DNA of 64,000 nucleotides, taken from Myxococcota bacterium. Its GTDB lineage: Bacteria; Myxococcota_A; UBA9160; UBA4427. Location of the stretch: the NCBI GenBank assembly GCA_041389495.1, contig JAWKRT010000001.1, positions 1,054,001 to 1,118,000 of the forward strand, in the 5' to 3' direction. A program made the position numbers and the translations under genes. Under the pieces are notes generated by a model. It was not told the DNA's origin. It did not search any database and saw only the letters and a program-made list of their open reading frames with translations. Of this stretch, positions 18,017 through 25,506 are shown in pieces; position 1 is the stretch's first letter; every line of letters starts with the position of its first letter.

Positions 18017-19185
18017 CAGCCTCTCCCCTTCGCTTCGACGTTTCGCTGCGGCCCGCCGAGCGGGAGCGCCACGCGCGCGCGCGTGCCCCTTCCCACCTCG
18101 CTCGTGACGCGGAGGTCGCCGTCGTGGCGGGCGACCCAGTGGCGCGCCATCGGGAGGCCGAGGCCCGTGCCCTTCGTGCGCGTGGTGAAGAACGGCGTCG
18201 TCAGCCGCGCGAGCGTGTCCTCGTCGATGCCCGGCCCGTCGTCGCGCACCTCGATCACGACCGTCGGCACCTGGCGGCCGGCGCGGTTCGTGAGGCGATC
18301 GTCGAGCGCGATGCGCGTGGCGACCACGACGCGGCCGTCGCTGCGCCCCTCGAGCGCCTGCACCGCGTTGCGCACGAGGTTGAGGAACACCTGCGTGAGC
18401 CGCGACGGGTCGGCGAGCACGTCGGGAATGGACGGGTCGTACTCGCGCTCGAACGAGATGCCGCTCGCGAGCGCGTCCATCGCCTCGAGCTCGATCACGG
18501 CGTCGAGGATGCGGTGGATGTTGATGCGCGAGAGCTCGAGCGCGTCGCCGCGCGCGAACACCATCAGCTCGTCGACGAGCGCGGTGATGCGGTCGACTTC
18601 GCGCACGATCAGCGCGGAGGTGTCCTTCGCGCGCGGGCTCTCGCTCCACATGCCGAGCAGCTCGGCCGCACCGCGGATTCCGCCGAGCGGGTTCTTGACC
18701 TCGTGCGCGATGCCGGCGGCGATGTGCCCGTAGCGCTGGAGCTCGTCGCGCTGCTTCTCCTTCTCGCGCAACGAGCTGCGCAGCGTGTGGTCGCGCAGCT
18801 CGATCACGACGCCGTCGCCGGGCTCGTCGATCTCCTCCTCGTCCTCGTACGGGTCGGCCGGGCGCGTCGCCCGCGCGTCGCGCACGCCGAGCTCGATCGG
18901 CGAGATCGCGACGTCGACCTCGAGCGCGCGATCGAAGCGGCGCTCGATGCGGACGTCGTCGAGCACGCGGCCGCGCCGCTCCTCGCGCACGCGACGTTCG
19001 AGGCCGAGCACGGGATGGGCGGGGCCGAAGTGATCGGCGAGCGGCGTGCCGCGGATCTTCTCGGGCGACGACTCGAGGATGCGGCACGCCTCGGAGTTGA
19101 CGTGCGCGATCCGCCCGCCGGCGTCGACCACGATCAGCCCGTCGAGGACGGCGTCGAGCACGTTGTGGAGGTCGCGGGGATCCAT
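18016..19185 (-). CDS. ntrB: NtrB-type sensor histidine kinase
   Basis: A 389-residue soluble kinase without transmembrane segments: an N-terminal PAS domain (VLDAVLDGLIVVDAGGRIAHVNSEACRIL), an acidic linker (DPYEDEEEIDEPGD), a HisKA domain with H161 in GIAHEVKNPLGGIRGAAELL, and an HATPase domain with N box VFLNLVRNAVQAL, G1 DDGPGID and G2 TKGTGLGL. This matches NtrB (GlnL), which is controlled by PII proteins. I chose the ATG at 19185 because it directly precedes the PAS domain; the long upstream extension of the frame is low-complexity. A T6 run at 19211-19216 stands out in the GC-rich gap to moeA. Confidence 0.88.
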   Translation of the reverse strand: MDPRDLHNVLDAVLDGLIVVDAGGRIAHVNSEACRILESSPEKIRGTPLADHFGPAHPVLGLERRVREERRGRVLDDVRIERRFDRALEVDVAISPIELGVRDARATRPADPYEDEEEIDEPGDGVVIELRDHTLRSSLREKEKQRDELQRYGHIAAGIAHEVKNPLGGIRGAAELLGMWSESPRAKDTSALIVREVDRITALVDELMVFARGDALELSRINIHRILDAVIELEAMDALASGISFEREYDPSIPDVLADPSRLTQVFLNLVRNAVQALEGRSDGRVVVATRIALDDRLTNRAGRQVPTVVIEVRDDGPGIDEDTLARLTTPFFTTRTKGTGLGLPMARHWVARHDGDLRVTSEVGRGTRARVALPLGGPQRNVEAKGRG

Positions 19186-19312
19186 CTCGGCGGCGTGGCT
19201 TCCTTGCCTGTTTTTTGAGCACGCTACCGCCGGCCGCCGCCGTCCGCACCGGTTCGATTCCGTCGCGCAGGCGCGGCGGCGGGGCTCGGGTCGTCGGGTA
19301 CCGTACGCCGCG

Positions 19313-20569
19313 ATGCGCGAGAGCCTCCTCGTTCCCGACGCCCAGCTCGAGATCCTGCGCCGAACGCCCGTTCTCGATGCCGAGCGCGTCGCCGCGCGCG
19401 ACGCCCTGGGCCGCGTCCTCGCGGAGCCGGTCGTCTCCACCCGCACGCTGCCGCCGGCGGACTGCTCGGCCATGGACGGCTACGCGCTGCGCGCGGCGGA
19501 CGTCGCGGGGGCGTCGGCCGAGCGACCCGTCGCGCTCCCCGTCGCGTTCGAGGTCGCGGCCGGACACGGTGCACCGCGCGCGATCGCGCCGGGCGAGGCG
19601 GCCCGGATCTTCACGGGCGCGCCGCTCCCGCCCGGCGCGGACACCGTCGTCCGCCAGGAGGACACGGAGGCCGCGGGCGGGCGCGTTCGCGTGCGGATCG
19701 CCGCGGAGGCGCGCGACCACGTGCGCGACGCGGGGGAGGACGTGCGCGCGGGCGACGTCGTGCTCGAGGCCGGTCACGTCGTGCGCGCCGCCGAGCTCGG
19801 CCTGCTCGCGTCGCTCGGCCGCACGATCGTCGCCGTCCACCAGCGCCCGCGCGTCGCGATCCTGTCCGGCGGCGACGAGCTGGTCGAGCCCGACGAGGAC
19901 CCGTCGGGCGGACGCATCGTCTCCTCCAACTCCTACACGCTCGCCGCGCACTGCCTCGAGGCCGGTGCGGACCCCGTCTATCTGGGCATCGCCCCCGACA
20001 CGCCCGAGGCGCTCGAGCGCCTGCTGCGCGCCGGCCTGCGCGCGGACGTGATCGTGACGTCGGCCGGCGTCTCGGTCGGCGACCACGACTACGTGCGGCC
20101 CGTGCTCGAGCGGCTCGGCTGCACGCTCCACTTCTGGGGCGTGCGGATGAAGCCCGGCTTTCCGCTCGCGTTCGGCAGCTTCGCCGGCGAACGGGGCCCG
20201 CTCGTCTTCGGGCTCCCCGGCAACCCCGTCTCCGCGAGCGTCACGTTCGAGCAGTTCGTGCGGCCGGCGCTGCGCCGCATGACGGGCCACCGCGCGCTCT
20301 TCCGAGCGACGATTCGCGCGCGGCTCGACCACGACCTCGAGAAGAAGCCGGGTCGCCTGCACTTCGTGCGCGTGCGCGTCGGGCGCGACGGCGACGAGTG
20401 GGTCGCGACGAGCAGCGGCAGCCAGAGCTCGGGCGTGCTGAGCGCGCTCGCGCGCGCGCAGGGCCTGCTCGTGTTCCCGGCCGATGCGAGCTCGCTCCGC
20501 GCGGGCGACCACGCCGACGTGCAGCTGCTCGACGACGCGCTGCTCGCGAGCGAGACGTCGGGGCTGTGA
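19313..20569 (+). CDS. moeA: Molybdopterin molybdenumtransferase
   Basis: A 418-residue MoeA: it inserts molybdate into adenylylated molybdopterin. Motifs include STRTLPPADCSAMDGYALRAADV, ARIFTGAPLPPGADTVVRQEDT, VAILSGGDELVEP, GRIVSSNSYTLAA, VIVTSAGVSVGDHDYVRPVL, MKPGFPLAFG and FGLPGNPVSASVTFEQFV. Domain order and length are standard. It is divergent from ntrB and overlaps mobA by 4 nt (GTGA), so cofactor insertion and guanylylation are coupled. The molybdoenzyme it serves is not in the window. Confidence 0.94.
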   Translation: MRESLLVPDAQLEILRRTPVLDAERVAARDALGRVLAEPVVSTRTLPPADCSAMDGYALRAADVAGASAERPVALPVAFEVAAGHGAPRAIAPGEAARIFTGAPLPPGADTVVRQEDTEAAGGRVRVRIAAEARDHVRDAGEDVRAGDVVLEAGHVVRAAELGLLASLGRTIVAVHQRPRVAILSGGDELVEPDEDPSGGRIVSSNSYTLAAHCLEAGADPVYLGIAPDTPEALERLLRAGLRADVIVTSAGVSVGDHDYVRPVLERLGCTLHFWGVRMKPGFPLAFGSFAGERGPLVFGLPGNPVSASVTFEQFVRPALRRMTGHRALFRATIRARLDHDLEKKPGRLHFVRVRVGRDGDEWVATSSGSQSSGVLSALARAQGLLVFPADASSLRAGDHADVQLLDDALLASETSGL

Positions 20570-21219
20570 CGGGCGACGCATCCGGCGCGCGCGGGGACGG
20601 TCGCATCGCGAACGTCGCGGGCGCGGTGCTCGTCGGCGGTGCGTCGCGCCGCTTCGGGCGCGACAAGGCGCGGGCCGAGGTGGGCGGCATCGCGATGGCG
20701 ACGCGCCTCGCGCGCCTGCTCGACGACCTGTTCGAGGAGGTCGTGCTGGTCGGAGGCGACCCGCCCGACGACGCCCCCGGCCGTCGCGTCCCCGACCCGG
20801 AGGCGCCGGGCGACGCGCGCTCGGCGCTGCGCGGGATCGTCGGCGCGCTCGAGGCCGCTCGCGCCGAGCGCGTCGTCGTGCTCGCGACCGACCTCCCGCG
20901 CATGCGCGTCGAGCTCGTGCTCGCGCTCGCGGCCTGGCCGCCGTGCGATGCCGTCGTCGTGCGCGACGCGCTCGGGCGGCCCGAGCCGCTGTGCGGCGCG
21001 TGGGCGCGGGACGCGGTACTCCCCGCCGCCCGCGAGCTGCTCGCGCGCGGCGAGTACCGGCTCACCGCGCTGCTCGGCGCGATCGACGCGCACTATCTCG
21101 AGGGCGCGGACCTCGCCGCCGTCGACCCGGACGGCGTCGCGCTCGCGAACGTCAACACCGCCGGAGATCTCGCCGCGCTCGAGGCGCGCGGCGTCGCGCC
21201 GCGCCGCAGCGACGGGTGA
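20566..21219 (+). CDS. mobA: Molybdenum cofactor guanylyltransferase
   Basis: A 217-residue nucleotidyltransferase that transfers GMP from GTP to Mo-molybdopterin. The NTP-binding consensus AGAVLVGGASRRFGRDKARAEVGG is at the start (Lys after RFGRD), followed by VVLATDLPRM with the metal-binding Asp and RPEPLCGAWAR. The C-terminus ends in the family-typical NVNTAGDLAALEA. The GTG start overlaps the moeA stop. The product implies an MGD-type molybdoenzyme elsewhere in the genome. Confidence 0.9.
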   Translation: MTGDASGARGDGRIANVAGAVLVGGASRRFGRDKARAEVGGIAMATRLARLLDDLFEEVVLVGGDPPDDAPGRRVPDPEAPGDARSALRGIVGALEAARAERVVVLATDLPRMRVELVLALAAWPPCDAVVVRDALGRPEPLCGAWARDAVLPAARELLARGEYRLTALLGAIDAHYLEGADLAAVDPDGVALANVNTAGDLAALEARGVAPRRSDG

Positions 21220-21286
21220 GGCTCGCGATACCCGACGCGGGAGTGCGAACCGCGGTGGTCGCGGCCGCCCCAGGAGATCGCGCGAA

Positions 21287-21796
21287 CTAACGTCGCGCCG
21301 GCGGGCGCTCGCCGAGCAGCGTGGTCGTCCGCACGCCCTTCACCTCGCGCAGTCGCACGACGCGTCCTCCCCAGCCCTCGACGTCCTCGCGCCCGACGAT
21401 CGCGTCGAGCGTCCAGTCGCCGCCCTTCGCGAGCACGTCGGGGCGCAGCGCGCGAATCGTGCGCAGGGGCGTGTCCGCGCCGAACACGACCACCCAGTCG
21501 ACGCACGCGAGCGCGGCGAGCACCTCGGCGCGCTGGCGCGCCGGAACGCGCGGGCGCGTCGGGCCCTTGAGCCGCCGCACGCTCGCATCGGAGTTCACGG
21601 CGACGACGAGCCGGTCGCCGAGCGAGCGCGCCTGCTCGAGGCTGCGCACGTGTCCGACGTGGAGCCAGTCGAAGCAGCCGTTCGTGAAGACGACGCGCTC
21701 GCCGCGGCGCTGCGCGGCCCGCACGGCGCGCTGCGCCGCGGCGAGGGGCAGGACCTTCCGACGCGCGCGCGCGTCGCGTCCCGATGCGCGACTCAC
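21287..21796 (-). CDS. rfaE2: Heptose-1-phosphate adenylyltransferase domain protein (HldE C-domain type)
   Basis: A 169-residue free-standing cytidylyltransferase-fold protein with VVFTNGCFDWLHVGHVRSL (HVGH at 46-49), VAVNSDASVRRLKGPTRP, VDWVVVFGADTPLRTI and RPDVLAKGGDW. This is the adenylyltransferase half of HldE/RfaE, which makes ADP-heptose for lipopolysaccharide core. The kinase half is absent and must be separate elsewhere. The GTG at 21796 overlaps the AsmA-like gene stop by 4 nt, placing it in an envelope-biogenesis operon. A short gap (~67 nt) separates it from convergent mobA. Confidence 0.88.
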   Translation of the reverse strand: MSRASGRDARARRKVLPLAAAQRAVRAAQRRGERVVFTNGCFDWLHVGHVRSLEQARSLGDRLVVAVNSDASVRRLKGPTRPRVPARQRAEVLAALACVDWVVVFGADTPLRTIRALRPDVLAKGGDWTLDAIVGREDVEGWGGRVVRLREVKGVRTTTLLGERPPARR

Positions 21797-24567
21797 GACG
21801 CGTCCCCTTCGGCGGCGCGCTTCGGCGAGCGCACCGCCTCGCGGGCGCGATCGGCCGCGCGCGCGCCGCCGGTGAAGAGGCCGCGCAGCGCATCGAACGG
21901 CTGGCGGAGCACCTCGGGGAGCGGCATCCCGTCGGCCAGCGACTTGATCGGCATCGCGCGCACGTTCGGCTCTCCCACCGGGCCGCTGACCTCGAAGTAG
22001 GCGCCGATCAGGCCGCGATCCGACCCGGGCACCAGCAGGTTGACGAGCGGGATGTCGCCGAGCAGCCGGTCCGCCTGGCGCAGCAGGAAGATGCCGACCG
22101 TCGCGTCGATGGGCGAGTCCTCCGCGCGCGCGTCGATCGCGCCGGACGCGAGCACGCGCAGCGGGCCCTCGAGCGCGAAGCGGTCGGTCGAGACGAGACC
22201 GCGATCGAGATCGATCGTCGCGGCGATGCGCTCGTAGCGGAGCGCTTCGTTCGCCTTGAACGGACTCCATCCTTCGATGGCGTGCGCGAGCGACGCGAGC
22301 AGCGGGACGCTCTGGTGGACCGAGCCGTCGCGCGCGTGGATGTCGACCGTACCGACGAGGTCGTCGAGCAGCGGCGCGTCGCGACGGAGGACGCCGGCGA
22401 GATCGGCGGTGACGTCGGCCGTTCCCGTCGCGAAGCCCGACCGGATGCCGAAGGTCTGCGCGACGCGGTCGGCCTCGGCGCCCGTGGCCTCGACGCGCGC
22501 CTGCGCGTCGACCGCATCTGCGTCCGCGAGCGAGAAGAGGCCGTGTCCGCGCAGCTCGCCGCCGCCGGCCAGGGCGGCAGCGACGCCGTCGAGTGCGAGG
22601 TCCTGGCCGCGGAGCGCGAAGCGGCCCTCGAGCGTGTCGAAGACGAGCGGCCCGGTGTGCACGGCGGTCGTCGCGAAGGTGCCCGATGCCCACGTCGTGT
22701 CGTCGGCGTCGCGCGCGATCGCAGCGGGGCTCGCTCGCGGCGCGGCCCGCGCGTCCCCGCCGTCGTCGCGCACCACGAGCTCGATGCGCAGCTCGGGCTC
22801 GGGGTCGCGCGCGAGGATGGCCTCGCCGCGCACGGGCGTTCCCGCCCAGCTGCCGCGCGTGATGGCGACGTGCAGGTCGCGCGGCCCGGGATCGATCTCG
22901 ATCACGGCGTCGCGCAGCGGCCAGCGCAGCGCGGGGTGCTGCAGCTCGGCGAGAGTGACGCGGATGGGAGAGGGCGGGCGCTCGGGGTCGGGCGGCTCGT
23001 CGCCGCGCACGACGTCCCACAGCGTGCCGAGGCCGGGCAGAGGACGCGCGCGCCGCGTGAGCTGCTCGTCGGCGGGCGCGGCGGCGAGCAGCGCGCCGAT
23101 GCCGTCGACGGCGAGGTCGATGCGCGGCATGGCCTCGCCGTTGTAGCGGCCGCGCAGGCCGCGCATCTCGAGCAGCTCGCCGTTCCACGAGAGGTCGGCC
23201 GAGACTTCGCTCAGGCGGTCGGTCGGGCTCGTCCCGATCGTCACGTCCTCGATCGACGCGGTCAGACGGACGCCGTCGGGGAGCGATCCGCGTTCCCCCG
23301 CCGCCAGCTCGAGCCACGTCGCGAGCGTCTCGCCGCCGCGCAGGCCGACGGTGCCGATGCGCCCGTGCTCGATGCGATCGACGAGGCGCCGGAACGTGAC
23401 GGCGTCCTCGTCCGGCAGCCCGGCCGCGACGCGCTGCAGCTGGTCGAGTGCGATGCCGCCGATCGTCGCGCGCACGGTGGTTCGCGAGCCGGTGCGAAGC
23501 GGGCGCGCGAAGGTCGCCTGCGCGGCGAACTCGATGGCCGGGTCCGAGATCTCGAGCTGCGCGATGCGAAGGCGGCCGGGCTCGAGGTCGAGCTGCGCCT
23601 GGAGCACCGCGGTCGGCGACGCGAGGCGCAGGCTCGTGTCGCCGAGCGGGAGGCGACCGTCGACGTCGTCGATCGAGGCGTCGAGCTCGAAGTGCGCCCG
23701 ATCGAGCTCGGGCGTCGCGATGGCGAGCACGCCCGTGATCCGGCCCGCGAGCGCGGCCCCGTCGCCCGGCGCGACGAGGTAGGGCGCGACGTGCGCGAGG
23801 TCGAGTCCGGTCACCGCCAGCGAGAGGCGGAGCTCCTCGTCGTCGCGTGCGCGCGCGCTCACCTCGACGGCGGCCGGACGGCCCTCGCCGCCCACGTACC
23901 GGCCGGTGAGCTGCACGTCGACGGAGCGCCCGAGCCACGTCCGGTCGAGCGTGCCGCGGAGGTGCTCCATGCGATGCGCCACGCGCGTTCGCACGCCCGC
24001 GCGAGGCCGCTCGTCGAGGAAGGTGACCGTCGCGTTGCGGAGCGCGATGCGGTCGGCGATCTGCTGCTCGCGCAGCAGGAAGTGCGTCGCTTCGACGAGC
24101 ACGCGCATCCATCCGATCTCGTGCTCGAGGCCATCGGGGTCGGCCGCGCGCTCGGCGTCGAGCTCGGCCTGCGGCGGGAAGTAGGGCGGCGACCAGGCGC
24201 CCTCGCGGCTGCGTCGGAGCGCGAGGACGAGGCCGTCGACGTCGAGCGCGGCGCAGCGGAAGCGGCCGAGCAGGAGGCTCGGGGTGTCGAGGCGGATCTC
24301 GACGCGGGTCGCGAGGAGCGCGTCGGTACCCGGCGCGGGGTAGTCGACGCGGACGCCGGCCGCGTGGATCTCGATGCCGCGGCGGATTCGGAGCGCGATG
24401 CGGTCGATCGAGACGTCGCCGGCCAGGAGCTTCGACAGCTCGAGCTCGGCCTCCTCGCGCATCCAGCGCTGCCCGACCTGGCTCGAGACCACGAACCCGG
24501 CGGCGAGTGCGAGCAGGAACAGGCCGAGGGTGACGGCCGCGCGCAGCGCCGATCGCCGCAGTCGCAT
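21793..24567 (-). CDS. AsmA-like membrane-anchored envelope protein
   Basis: A 924-residue protein with one N-terminal transmembrane helix (residues ~8-30, AAVTLGLFLLALAAGFVVSS), then a long beta-rich body with repeated AsmA/DUF3971-like patterns. Near the C-terminus, VGTVDIHARDGSVHQ, SIAATIDLDRGLVSTDRFALEGP, LASGAIDARAEDSPIDATVGI and DIPLVNLLVPGSDRGLIGAYFEVSGPVGEP are the typical AsmA-like C-terminal signature. Such proteins are implicated in phospholipid transport and outer membrane assembly, lying across the periplasm as a beta-groove. ATG at 24567. It is translationally coupled to the heptose adenylyltransferase gene, in line with an envelope role. Confidence 0.82.
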   Translation of the reverse strand: MRLRRSALRAAVTLGLFLLALAAGFVVSSQVGQRWMREEAELELSKLLAGDVSIDRIALRIRRGIEIHAAGVRVDYPAPGTDALLATRVEIRLDTPSLLLGRFRCAALDVDGLVLALRRSREGAWSPPYFPPQAELDAERAADPDGLEHEIGWMRVLVEATHFLLREQQIADRIALRNATVTFLDERPRAGVRTRVAHRMEHLRGTLDRTWLGRSVDVQLTGRYVGGEGRPAAVEVSARARDDEELRLSLAVTGLDLAHVAPYLVAPGDGAALAGRITGVLAIATPELDRAHFELDASIDDVDGRLPLGDTSLRLASPTAVLQAQLDLEPGRLRIAQLEISDPAIEFAAQATFARPLRTGSRTTVRATIGGIALDQLQRVAAGLPDEDAVTFRRLVDRIEHGRIGTVGLRGGETLATWLELAAGERGSLPDGVRLTASIEDVTIGTSPTDRLSEVSADLSWNGELLEMRGLRGRYNGEAMPRIDLAVDGIGALLAAAPADEQLTRRARPLPGLGTLWDVVRGDEPPDPERPPSPIRVTLAELQHPALRWPLRDAVIEIDPGPRDLHVAITRGSWAGTPVRGEAILARDPEPELRIELVVRDDGGDARAAPRASPAAIARDADDTTWASGTFATTAVHTGPLVFDTLEGRFALRGQDLALDGVAAALAGGGELRGHGLFSLADADAVDAQARVEATGAEADRVAQTFGIRSGFATGTADVTADLAGVLRRDAPLLDDLVGTVDIHARDGSVHQSVPLLASLAHAIEGWSPFKANEALRYERIAATIDLDRGLVSTDRFALEGPLRVLASGAIDARAEDSPIDATVGIFLLRQADRLLGDIPLVNLLVPGSDRGLIGAYFEVSGPVGEPNVRAMPIKSLADGMPLPEVLRQPFDALRGLFTGGARAADRAREAVRSPKRAAEGDAS

Positions 24568-24687
24568 TCGATCCCCCCGCGCCTTCCGGGCCGGCCCGCT
24601 TCGGCCCGGCGAGGCTAGCAACCGCGCGCTCGCCTCCTGCGCGCCGCGCGCCCGCGTCGTTCCGGCACGAGCGGAGTTGCCGGCGCG

Positions 24688-24721
24688 CGAACCCTAGTTC
24701 CACTTCCGCGAACCCAAGCTC
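24688..24721. repeat. Direct repeat GCGAACCC, 21-nt spacing
   Basis: GCGAACCCTAGTT at 24688-24700 is repeated as GCGAACCCAAGCT at 24709-24721, with 11 of 13 bases identical. The centres are 21 nt apart, two helical turns. This would suit cooperative binding by a dimeric regulator; it could also be chance. Confidence 0.4.
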
Positions 24722-24881
24722 GCCTTCGCAGCGGCACGGGCGCGTCGCTCGCACGCGTCGCGAGCGCGCACCGCACCCGAGGAGGAAGCGCAAACGGCAC
24801 TCCGCAAAAGCCTGCAACAGCCCATTTTTTCTCAAGAAAGCCCATGGGTGGCCCGAAGTCCCCCCGCGTGTATGGAACGGC

Positions 24882-24902
24882 CTCCGGGAGCGATTCCCGG
24901 AG
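24882..24902 (+). promoter_or_regulatory. Perfect 8-bp inverted repeat upstream of the XRE gene
   Basis: CTCCGGGA at 24882-24889 and TCCCGGAG at 24895-24902 form a perfect inverted repeat around a 5-nt centre. It lies 28 nt upstream of the regulator start. It could be an autoregulatory operator or an RNA hairpin that limits access to the ribosome binding site. Confidence 0.5.
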
Positions 24903-24930
24903 CATCTTCGCAGCCGGGGAGTAGGACCGA

Positions 24931-25215
24931 ATGGACTCGATGAGCAACCAGGCCAGCAGCGAGCCTCGCTTCGTGAAGAACCGCGTGCGCGAGTTTCGCG
25001 AGAACAAGCTCATGACCCAGGCCCAGCTCGCTCGCAAGGCGAAGGTGGCACTGCGAACGATCCACAGCGTCGAGAAGGGAATGAACTGCCGCATGGACAC
25101 CAAGCGGAAGATCCTTCTCGCTCTCGGCCTCCGCTTCGAGGACAAGGAGCTCGTGTTCCCGAGCAATCGTCCCTTGCCGATGCACGCGGAGCTGGATCGC
25201 CCCTTCAGCCACTAG
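24931..25215 (+). CDS. XRE-family helix-turn-helix regulator
   Basis: A 94-residue protein built around one Cro/CI-type helix-turn-helix (residues ~16-65: VKNRVREFRENKLMTQAQLARKAKVALRTIHSVEKG, then MDTKRKILLALGLRFEDKELVFP). Nothing else is fused to it, so it probably binds DNA as a dimer and senses through a partner or its own concentration. GC is about 62% by my count over 240 bases, against ~72% in ptsP next door, hinting at different origin or constraint. The ATG at 24931 follows GGGGAGTAGGACC. The repeats in the 5' gap are candidate operators. The target is unknown; the downstream neighbour is ptsP. Confidence 0.8.
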   Translation: MDSMSNQASSEPRFVKNRVREFRENKLMTQAQLARKAKVALRTIHSVEKGMNCRMDTKRKILLALGLRFEDKELVFPSNRPLPMHAELDRPFSH

Positions 25216-25506
25216 CCACTAGGGCCCCCCACCCCTCCTGCTACGATCAGCCGCCAGCCGAACGGAAGGGCGATTGCTCGTGCAGGTCGGGTGAGGCCCG
25301 ACGCGCTCCCCGGCGCCGCAGCGCGCGGAACGTCCGAGGGAGCGCACTCCTCCACACCTGCCTCGCTCCGCGCTCCGCACGGGCGCTCCCGTCCCCGCCG
25401 CTCCGGCTGACGAGGTCGCGCGCGGGCCAGCCGCCGCCGGTCTCGGCGCAGCCCGCACGCGGCGGGCTGCACGCCGCGGGCTGCACGCAAGCGGGGAGGG
25501 CGTCCC
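25216..25506. other. Gap before ptsP with a short tandem repeat
   Basis: There is no convincing gene in these 291 bases. GCGGGCTGCACGC occurs twice, at 25462-25474 and 25476-25488, just before the Shine-Dalgarno GGGGAGGG at 25493-25500. The last in-frame stop for the ptsP frame is TGA at 25408-25410. Confidence 0.45.

Larger units (their letters stand above)
24568..24930. other. Divergent intergenic region, unusually AT-rich in its right half
   Basis: This 363-base gap separates the AsmA-like gene and the XRE regulator. I see no ORF. It contains a direct repeat (24688-24721), a T6 tract with an overlapping inverted repeat (TTTCT at 24828-24832 and AGAAA at 24835-24839), and a perfect inverted repeat at 24882-24902. 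The clustering of repeats suggests a regulated promoter region. Confidence 0.5.
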
